Shown piece by piece: positions 5,635 to 10,515 of a DNA stretch of 20,138 bases. The translations under genes and the position numbers were made by a program. The first letter of the stretch is position 1. The number at the start of each line of letters is the position of its first letter. Under the pieces are notes generated by a model, which was given only the letters and a program-made list of their open reading frames with translations, searched no databases and had not been told where the DNA came from. This DNA is from a virus, in IMG/VR virus record IMGVR_UViG_3300020156_000088, positions 1 through 20,138 of that record; one strand, given 5' to 3'.

Positions 5635-5691
5635 CAAGGTCGGATCAGGGAGGAAACGCCCAGGAGGGCAGAAGCGTCAGGGACGCCTCAC
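5598..5691 (-). ncRNA. Candidate small regulatory RNA 2 with CCUCC loops
   Basis: On the minus strand TTGACA (5727-5722) and CATGAT (5703-5698) are 18 nt apart, a plausible sigma-70 promoter. Two dyads lie upstream (5743-5757, 5776-5790). The predicted RNA of about 94 nt would contain a hairpin GCGTC-CCT-GACGC (5686-5674), a hairpin GCCC-TCCT-GGGC (5669-5658), a single-stranded GTTTCCTCCCTGATCC (5657-5642) and the terminator. The pyrimidine motifs CCCTCCT and TTCCTCCC could pair with AGGAGG-type ribosome binding sites, as in known alphaproteobacterial CCUCCUCCC-loop RNAs. No open reading frame with a site is seen in it. Expression is inferred. Confidence 0.45.
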
Positions 5692-5742
5692 ATCAGGATC
5701 ATGGCCCAGGACCGGCGGCCGTGTCAACTGGCATTCTGACTT

Positions 5743-5757
5743 TCACCCTGCGCGTGA
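5743..5757 (-). promoter_or_regulatory. TCAM-N7-KTGA dyad, site D
   Basis: TCACGCGCAGGGTGA on the minus strand shares its AGGGTGA arm with the lysis-operon site (TCACTATTAGGGTGA). It lies upstream of the minus-strand TTGACA at 5727-5722. Confidence 0.5.
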
Positions 5758-5775
5758 TGCGATGTTAACCCAGCT

Positions 5776-5790
5776 TCAATTTCTTGTTGA
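5776..5790 (+). promoter_or_regulatory. TCAM-N7-KTGA dyad, site E
   Basis: TCAATTTCTTGTTGA has perfect TCAA/TTGA arms. Its centre lies 33 bp from site D and 42 bp from site F, forming a cluster of three between the nucleotide operon (+) and candidate small RNA 2 (-). Orientation is ambiguous because the arms are symmetric. Confidence 0.5.
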
Positions 5791-5817
5791 CCAGCCCGCA
5801 GCTCTGGGTCTACCGTT

Positions 5818-5832
5818 TCACCATTCGGTTGA
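5818..5832 (+). promoter_or_regulatory. TCAM-N7-KTGA dyad, site F, before nucleotide operon
   Basis: TCACCATTCGGTTGA ends 27 nt before the start codon at 5860, the first gene of the long nucleotide operon. The same 25-27 nt spacing occurs at 10474-10488 and 12474-12488. Confidence 0.6.
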
Positions 5833-5859
5833 TTGTTCAACTAACGGGACCAGAGAAGC

Positions 5860-6462
5860 ATGAACGAGCAGATCAACGCCACCATGCGGGCGATCCACGC
5901 CGAGAACGTGGCGCGGGGCTGGTGGAGCGATCCGAAGACAGGTGAGTCTATCCTCGCCACCCGCGATCGCGGCGGCCTGCTGGCGCTCGTCCACAGCGAA
6001 CTCAGCGAGGCCCTGGATGGCTTCGAGAACGAACAGATGGATGACCATCTGACCCATCGGCGGATGGCCGAGGTCGAGCTGGCGGACGCCAAAATCCGGA
6101 TCTTCGACATCGCTGGCGCAGAGTGTCTCGACCTCGGTGGCGCGATGCAGGAGGTCGCCGACGCGGACTACGATCGCCTGTCCCTGGACGGCACCTACAC
6201 GATCGAGGAAGTCCTGCTGCGCGCCCACCGGAACCTCAGTCGCGCGCTGGAGGGCTTCCGCAAAAATATGATGCACGCGGACATGCCGCACCGCAAGGCC
6301 ACCGAGGTCGAGCTGGCGACGGCGATGGTCCGCATCAACAACCTGGCGAGCGGCTGCGGGTTCGACCTCGCCGCCGCGATCGAGGAGAAGCGCGCCTACA
6401 ACGGCAAGCGCGCCGATCACCAGATCGCCAACCGCCTGACCGCGAACGGCAAGAAGTTCTAG
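5860..6462 (+). CDS. Tandem MazG-like protein, one half degenerate
   Basis: This encodes 200 residues, predicted all-alpha, resembling phage MazG-like NTP pyrophosphohydrolases, which cleave (d)NTPs to monophosphates. Two repeats are visible. Repeat A (about 39-100) has HSELSEALDGF with E47xxE50 and EVELADAKIRI with E73xxD76, the metal-binding pattern of the family. Repeat B (about 118-178) keeps the frame (HRNLSRALEGF, EVELATAMVRI) but has N125/R128 and T154 at the equivalent positions, so it is probably inactive. The C-terminus (DHQIANRLTANGKKF) matches the end of single-domain relatives as I recall them. The start has AGAGAAG upstream and follows dyad F. It opens the nucleotide operon. Confidence 0.75.
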   Translation: MNEQINATMRAIHAENVARGWWSDPKTGESILATRDRGGLLALVHSELSEALDGFENEQMDDHLTHRRMAEVELADAKIRIFDIAGAECLDLGGAMQEVADADYDRLSLDGTYTIEEVLLRAHRNLSRALEGFRKNMMHADMPHRKATEVELATAMVRINNLASGCGFDLAAAIEEKRAYNGKRADHQIANRLTANGKKF

Positions 6463-6465
6463 GTC

Positions 6466-6654
6466 ATGGACGACCAGCGCGCCTTCTTCATCGTCTCCCA
6501 GGCCACCCAGCTCATCGCCGCAGGCGGGCGCTACAAGCGTAAGAAGCTGGAGGACGTGGTCGAGGAAGTGATCCTCAACATGGAGTCGGTCGGCGACTAC
6601 CTGAGCCACCTGCGCGAGTCCGACGAAATCCCCGGCGAGAAGCCGCTGCAATGA
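6466..6654 (+). CDS. Small helical protein, unknown function
   Basis: This encodes 62 residues starting 3 nt after the MazG-like gene. It is predicted helical, with a basic patch (GGRYKRKKLEDVVEEVI) and an acidic C-terminal half. No family is recognised. Its stop overlaps the next ATG (ATGA), so it belongs to the same coupled array. The weak ribosome binding site (TAGG) suggests translation by re-initiation from the gene upstream. Confidence 0.6.
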   Translation: MDDQRAFFIVSQATQLIAAGGRYKRKKLEDVVEEVILNMESVGDYLSHLRESDEIPGEKPLQ

Positions 6655-6821
6655 TGGAGCACCTCGCCCAGGCCCTGCTCGCGGTGCTGCTCGGCGGCGT
6701 CGCCGTGGGCAGCGTCCTCACGCACGGCAAGTCTTACCCGACCCGCCCGTTCAACTGCATCCCGACCCTGGCCGGCGTCGCCGCCGAAGCCGTCCTCATC
6801 ACCATCGCCTGCTGGAACTGA
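6651..6821 (+). CDS. Small membrane protein in the nucleotide operon
   Basis: This encodes 56 residues with ATG overlapping the previous stop; a second ATG follows immediately at 6654. Two hydrophobic segments (LAQALLAVLLGGVAVGSVL and LAGVAAEAVLITIACW) flank a short polar loop (THGKSYPTRPFNCIP). The function is unknown. The gene is one of two membrane-associated products in this operon, the other being the anchored MazG at 7615. It ends 4 nt before the next ATG, which fits co-translation. Confidence 0.55.
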   Translation: MMEHLAQALLAVLLGGVAVGSVLTHGKSYPTRPFNCIPTLAGVAAEAVLITIACWN

Positions 6822-6825
6822 ACCC

Positions 6826-7290
6826 ATGAAGACCGTCTACCTCGCCGGCCCGATATCGGGTCTGTCGTACAAGGGCGCAACGGATTGGCGACAGTTCGCC
6901 GAGCTGGAGCTGCGCGACGCCGGCATCAAGGGCCTCTCGCCCATGCGGGCCAAGGAGTACCTGAAGGACGTCACGTCCGACGTCGGTTTCTCATCGACCT
7001 GCCACGAGTACGGCCACCTGTCTCCGCTCAGCGGACCGCGCGGGATCATGACTCGCGATCGCTTCGACGCGACCCGCTGCGACGTGCTCCTGGTGAACCT
7101 TGCCGGGGCCGAGAAGGTGTCGGTGGGCACCGTGATGGAGATCGCCTGGGCGGACCTCTGCCGCACGCCGATCGTCTGCGTCATGGAACCCGACAACGTC
7201 CACGAGCACGCCATGGTCACCGAGGCGATCGGCTTTCGCGTGTCGACGCTGGAAGAGGGCCTGCATGTCGTCAAGGCGATCCTGTCATGA
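6826..7290 (+). CDS. Nucleoside 2-deoxyribosyltransferase-like protein
   Basis: This encodes 154 residues. The N-terminal YLAGPISGLSY (5-15), the RDRFDATRCDVLLVNL stretch (77-92) and SVGTVMEIAWA (99-109) follow the order of nucleoside 2-deoxyribosyltransferase and dNMP-hydrolase relatives, with E105 as the likely catalytic glutamate. Family members cleave or exchange the N-glycosidic bond of deoxynucleosides or their monophosphates. Here it would supply or remove deoxynucleotides in the cytoplasm during phage replication. Substrate preference cannot be read from the sequence. The stop overlaps the next ATG by 4 nt. Confidence 0.75.
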   Translation: MKTVYLAGPISGLSYKGATDWRQFAELELRDAGIKGLSPMRAKEYLKDVTSDVGFSSTCHEYGHLSPLSGPRGIMTRDRFDATRCDVLLVNLAGAEKVSVGTVMEIAWADLCRTPIVCVMEPDNVHEHAMVTEAIGFRVSTLEEGLHVVKAILS

Positions 7291-7472
7291 GCGCTGAAAC
7301 GGACACCCCGCCCGCCGCCGACCTGCTGGCCGAGTTCGGACACGACCGGCTGATGGCCGCGATCCGCGCCTCCGTCACCGTCTACGGCGATGCGGTGGGC
7401 GTCTCGGTCCAGAGCTTCCTCGACCATCTGACCGGCAGCGACGACGCCGCTGCCCCTGGAGGTGACACATGA
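7287..7472 (+). CDS. Small acidic protein, unknown function
   Basis: This encodes 61 residues from an ATG overlapping the stop of the deoxyribosyltransferase-like gene. The middle (DLLAEFGHDRLMAAIRASVTVYGDAVGVSVQSFLDHL) is predicted helical, and the ends are Pro- and Asp-rich. No family is recognised. A longer in-frame extension upstream would lie inside the previous gene and is rejected. The stop overlaps the following ATG, so the gene sits in an unbroken coupled array. Confidence 0.55.
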   Translation: MSAETDTPPAADLLAEFGHDRLMAAIRASVTVYGDAVGVSVQSFLDHLTGSDDAAAPGGDT

Positions 7473-7618
7473 GCCGGACAACCCTCCTGCAGCGCGCCGC
7501 GGCGGCCGACGCCGACGCCGAGCGCTTCGACGCCGCCGGCAACTTCGGCCTGGCGATGCTGCGACGCCGCGACGCCAGCACGCTCAGGCAGTGGGCCGAT
7601 CGGGAGGGCCTGGCGTGA
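7469..7618 (+). CDS. Very small helical protein
   Basis: This encodes 49 residues with the start coupled to the previous stop (ATGA). The sequence is Ala- and Arg-rich and helical ([44 protein letters not shown]). No family is recognised. It looks like a small adaptor or a degraded regulator, but this is a guess. Its TGA overlaps the GTG of the next gene, and the tight packing on both sides is the main evidence that it is real. Confidence 0.5.
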   Translation: MSRTTLLQRAAAADADAERFDAAGNFGLAMLRRRDASTLRQWADREGLA

Positions 7619-8013
7619 CCACGGAAACCTTCCTCTGGATCATGGTCGCTCTGGGGTCCGCATACCTCCTGGTCGAAGGCACCCGCCGTCTCACGAAGCT
7701 CCAAACATTGAGCCAGAAGAATACGTCCGGCGCCTACAGCATCGGCAGCGATCAGTGGAACGGTCTGTCCAAGCTGATGGAGGAGGCCGGCGAGGTCATC
7801 CAGGTCGGCGGCAAGATCATCGGCGCGGGCGGCGAGGAGATTCACTTCGACGGCTCGAACCTGCGCGAGCGCCTGATCGAGGAGCTGGGCGACCTGCAAG
7901 CGGCGGTCAAATTCGTCGTCCGCGAAAACGGCCTCGACTGGGCTGCGATCCGGGAGCGTGAGCGCAAGAAGATGAAGCTGTTCTCCAAATGGAATGCGGA
8001 GACTAGGTCGTGA
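7615..8013 (+). CDS. Membrane-anchored MazG-type pyrophosphohydrolase
   Basis: This encodes 132 residues. The GTG start overlaps the preceding stop (GTGA); an in-frame start further upstream would lie inside the previous gene. Residues 6-21 ([16 protein letters not shown]) form a hydrophobic helix followed by Arg/Lys, a typical N-terminal anchor. The MazG domain runs from about 44 to the end, with EEAGE (E57xxE60) and EELGD (E90xxD93) and a C-terminal [12 protein letters not shown] helix. MazG enzymes hydrolyse (d)NTPs to monophosphates and pyrophosphate. Membrane anchoring is unusual for the family. The stop overlaps the GTG of thymidylate synthase, so the two should be made together. Confidence 0.8.
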   Translation: MTTETFLWIMVALGSAYLLVEGTRRLTKLQTLSQKNTSGAYSIGSDQWNGLSKLMEEAGEVIQVGGKIIGAGGEEIHFDGSNLRERLIEELGDLQAAVKFVVRENGLDWAAIRERERKKMKLFSKWNAETRS

Positions 8014-8915
8014 TTTCGGCGCACACCCACCCCGAGCAGCAATACCTGCAGATCCTCCGCGACCTGCTGCTGATCGGCGAATATCGCGAGGGCCGCAACG
8101 GCGGCACCTACAGCCTGTTCGGCCGGCAGATCCGGTTCGACCTGTCGCAGGGCTTCCCGGTGCTGACCACCAAGCGCGTCCACTTCAAGTCGATCGTGGT
8201 CGAGCTGCTGTGGTTCCTGCGCGGCGACACCAACCTTCGCTACCTGCACCAGCACGGCGTCAAGATCTGGGACGAGTGGGCCGATGAGAACGGCGACCTC
8301 GGACCGGTCTACGGCCAGCAGTGGCGGTCGTGGCCGACCGTGCGGAAGTACCGTGACGGCATCCCCGAGGCCGCCCGCAGGTTCCCGCGCATCTCGCAGG
8401 TCGGCATGGCCGGGGAAACCCACTATTCGTTCGAGACGATCGACCAGATCCAGGGCGTCCTCGATTCACTCCGCAAGGACCCCTACGGCCGCCGCCACAT
8501 CGTCAGCGCCTGGAACCCGGCGCAGATCGACGACATGGCCCTGCCGCCGTGTCACTGCCTATTCCAGTTCTACGTCGCCAACGGCAAGCTGTCCTGCCAG
8601 CTCTACCAGCGCAGCGCGGACGTCTTCCTCGGCGTGCCGTTCAACATCGCCAGCTACGCGCTGCTGACGCATCTCGTCGCCCGCGAGCTGGGCCTGGAGG
8701 TCGGCGAGTTCATCCACACCTTCGGCGACCTGCACCTCTACGCCAACCACGTCGACCAGGCGGGCGAGCAGATGCGACGCAAACCGCGGCCGTTCCCGAC
8801 GCTGGACCTGCCGCCGTGCCGCCCCGGCCTGCTGCCGTGGGACCTCACGCCGGAGGAGTTCAACCTGGTCGGCTACGACCCCCATCCGCCGATCAAAGCC
8901 GAGGTATCAGTATGA
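8010..8915 (+). CDS. thyA: Thymidylate synthase
   Basis: This encodes 301 residues from a GTG overlapping the MazG stop. It methylates dUMP to dTMP using methylenetetrahydrofolate. Family landmarks are [27 protein letters not shown] (49-75), [22 protein letters not shown] (85-106), the catalytic cysteine C181 in [18 protein letters not shown] (199-204), N212 in FNIASY, and HLY (242-244). N212 is at the position that selects dUMP over dCMP, so a cytosine hydroxymethylase is unlikely. An insert of about 30 residues between W108 and the ETIDQI helix makes it longer than the E. coli enzyme of 264 residues. The end PIKAEVSV is close to the conserved C-terminus. Confidence 0.95.
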   Translation: MISAHTHPEQQYLQILRDLLLIGEYREGRNGGTYSLFGRQIRFDLSQGFPVLTTKRVHFKSIVVELLWFLRGDTNLRYLHQHGVKIWDEWADENGDLGPVYGQQWRSWPTVRKYRDGIPEAARRFPRISQVGMAGETHYSFETIDQIQGVLDSLRKDPYGRRHIVSAWNPAQIDDMALPPCHCLFQFYVANGKLSCQLYQRSADVFLGVPFNIASYALLTHLVARELGLEVGEFIHTFGDLHLYANHVDQAGEQMRRKPRPFPTLDLPPCRPGLLPWDLTPEEFNLVGYDPHPPIKAEVSV

Positions 8916-9163
8916 CGTGCAAGATTCCGACCGAGGAAGGCTTTTACTGGGCCAAGTGGCGCATCTGCGACGACGGCACGGCGGACGAAGACGAGTTCCA
9001 TCCGTCGAACACATGGGCGGTGGTCGAGGTGTTCGAGAACCACATGAACGACGGCGAACCCGACCAGTTTCGCGTGCTCGTGGGCGGCGTGGAGCAATCA
9101 CAGTCGGCCGAGAACTTCTTCTGGGGTGACGGCCCCTTGACCCATCCGGGGAGCGCCGCATGA
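8912..9163 (+). CDS. Small acidic phage protein
   Basis: This encodes 83 residues with the start coupled to the thyA stop (ATGA). The N-terminal [12 protein letters not shown] and [25 protein letters not shown] resemble a small beta-sheet domain that I recall from many phage hypothetical proteins beginning with P-x-E-x-G-F/Y-Y-W-A-x-W. No catalytic motif is seen. An in-frame extension upstream would run far into thyA and is rejected. Its own stop overlaps the next ATG. Confidence 0.65.
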   Translation: MTCKIPTEEGFYWAKWRICDDGTADEDEFHPSNTWAVVEVFENHMNDGEPDQFRVLVGGVEQSQSAENFFWGDGPLTHPGSAA

Positions 9164-9552
9164 CCCGCGCCCTCGTCTTCGGCGGACGCGACTACCAGCA
9201 GCAGGCGCTGCTGTTCGCCCGGCTCGATCTCATCCACCAGCAGCGGCAGATCACCACCCTGATCGAGGGCGGCGCGGCCGGCGCCGATCGCCTGGCCCGC
9301 CAGTGGGCGCTCAGTCGGGGCATTCCGGTCGCCACCTACGAGGCCGACTGGGACAACACTGGGCGCGTCGGCGCGGTGATCCGGTTCACCAGGCACGGCA
9401 AGCCCTACAACGCCGCGGCCGGCGGCATCCGCAACCAGCGCATGATCGACGAGGGTCGGCCCGACCTGGCGATCGCGTTCCCCGGCGGCGTCGGCACGCA
9501 GGACATGCTGCGGCGACTCTACAATACCCAGATTGAGGTGATCACGGCATGA
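9160..9552 (+). CDS. SLOG-domain protein (YpsA/DUF2493-like)
   Basis: This encodes 130 residues. GGRDY (8-12), IEGGAAGADRLARQWA (35-50), RNQRMIDEGRPDLAIAFPGGVGTQDML (91-117) are the signature of DUF2493/YspA-type SLOG proteins, a Rossmann-like fold thought to bind nucleotides or nucleotide-derived ligands. An insert (GRVGAVIRFTRHGKPYNAAAGG) precedes the third motif. In this operon a role in nucleotide sensing or turnover is likely, but no reaction is established for the family in phages. The start is coupled to the gene before (ATGA) and the stop to the next. Confidence 0.8.
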   Translation: MTRALVFGGRDYQQQALLFARLDLIHQQRQITTLIEGGAAGADRLARQWALSRGIPVATYEADWDNTGRVGAVIRFTRHGKPYNAAAGGIRNQRMIDEGRPDLAIAFPGGVGTQDMLRRLYNTQIEVITA

Positions 9553-9899
9553 AACTCGGCCCCCTGAACAGCGCCATCCGCCAGATGAAGGGCGCACCGA
9601 AGACGACGGCGCGATTCCGCGGCCCGGACGGCGAGGTCGTCGAGCTGGTCGGCGGCCTGGAGATCACCAAGCAGTCGCTGCTGGAAGCCCTGCGCCAGAC
9701 CTTCCCCGGCGGCCGGTCCGAGGAGACCTACATGGCCCTCACCGACGACGGCTTCCTGACGCTGGAGAACGGCGCAACCAGCAGTGCGGCGTGGGCTGCG
9801 CCGGCCGGCGATGATGAGGCCGAAGCCGCCGCCAGCGAACACGGATACATCGGCGAGCCCTCCGTCGCCGACGACCCTCTCGACGACCTGCTGGGATAA
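9549..9899 (+). CDS. Unknown protein ending in DPLDDLLG
   Basis: This encodes 116 residues, coupled by ATGA to the SLOG gene. Residues 20-75 look like a small beta-rich domain (FRGPDGEVVELVGGLEITKQSLLEALRQ), followed by an Ala/Glu-rich linker (about 78-103) and the C-terminal peptide VADDPLDDLLG. The last 19 coding bases including the G-G-A-T before the stop are identical to those of the gene ending at 13106. The domain-linker-tail layout resembles proteins that dock to a partner by a short C-terminal peptide. No enzymatic function is recognised. Confidence 0.65.
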   Translation: MKLGPLNSAIRQMKGAPKTTARFRGPDGEVVELVGGLEITKQSLLEALRQTFPGGRSEETYMALTDDGFLTLENGATSSAAWAAPAGDDEAEAAASEHGYIGEPSVADDPLDDLLG

Positions 9900-9905
9900 G
9901 CGCCG

Positions 9906-10472
9906 ATGACCCTCCTCATCGCCCTCACCTCCCCGGCCCCGGCCATGGGCAAGAGCACCGTCGCCGAACGCCTGATCAAGGCGCACGGATTCCATCTGCT
10001 GAAGTTCGCCGCGCCGCTGAAGGACATGATCCGCATCATGCTCCAGCGCCACTGCGGCATCCACGAGGCCATGGTCGAGCGCTACGTCGAGGGAGACCTG
10101 AAGGAAGTCGTCATTCCGGAACTCGGCGTGACCGGCCGCCACCTGATGGTCACCCTCGGGACCGAGTGGGGCCGCGACCAGGTCCGGCCCGACCTGTGGG
10201 TCCACCTGGTCTGTCAGGCCGTGACGCGCTGGCGTTCGCTGGGCCGCAACGTGGTCATCGACGACCTGCGCTTCGTCAACGAGTTCGAGATGGTGCAGGC
10301 GCTCGGCGGTGAGCCCGTTCGAGTCGTCCGGCCGGGTGTCATCAAGCCGTCCGGCCACCACTCGGAAGGCGCCCTGGACGGCCACTGTATGCGCTCGATC
10401 CACAATCGCGGCACGATCGACGACCTGCACCTTGACGTGGACCGTCTGGTCAGCGCTTTATCTGCCGCCTGA
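9906..10472 (+). CDS. Deoxynucleoside monophosphate kinase
   Basis: This encodes 188 residues. A P-loop (SPAPAMGKS, 9-17) follows the first strand, with a Ser in place of the usual first Gly. LGTEWGRDQVRPDLWV (84-99), VIDDLRFVNEFE (117-128) and HHSE (151-154) match the T4 gp1-like dNMP kinase pattern: substrate-binding TEWGRD and the D-x-R-F-x-N-E motif. It phosphorylates dNMPs to dNDPs, the step after thymidylate synthase and after MazG-type hydrolysis. It is the last gene before the dyad at 10474, so the next transcription unit begins immediately after. Confidence 0.85.
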   Translation: MTLLIALTSPAPAMGKSTVAERLIKAHGFHLLKFAAPLKDMIRIMLQRHCGIHEAMVERYVEGDLKEVVIPELGVTGRHLMVTLGTEWGRDQVRPDLWVHLVCQAVTRWRSLGRNVVIDDLRFVNEFEMVQALGGEPVRVVRPGVIKPSGHHSEGALDGHCMRSIHNRGTIDDLHLDVDRLVSALSAA

Positions 10473-10473
10473 A

Positions 10474-10488
10474 TCACTAATTTAGTGA
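10474..10488 (+). promoter_or_regulatory. TCAM-N7-KTGA dyad, site G, before nrdJ
   Basis: TCACTAATTTAGTGA is a perfect 15-bp palindrome, the best member of the family. It starts 2 nt after the dNMP kinase stop and ends 27 nt before the GTG of the ribonucleotide reductase gene. Confidence 0.65.
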
Positions 10489-10515
10489 CGTTCCAACCCG
10501 CACGAGGGGCTAACT

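Noticed and set aside
5344-5739. A plus-strand coding gene across the 27-bp repeats
   Set aside because: It needs a TTG start almost touching its site, and it runs through a strong minus-strand terminator hairpin. Its second half has no protein-like character. The repeat period alone explains the open frame.
8010-8915. A dUMP or dCMP hydroxymethylase for DNA base modification
   Set aside because: The Asn212 and Trp-rich IWDEWAD positions are those of true thymidylate synthases, and no kinase or glycosyltransferase for modified bases is in the window.
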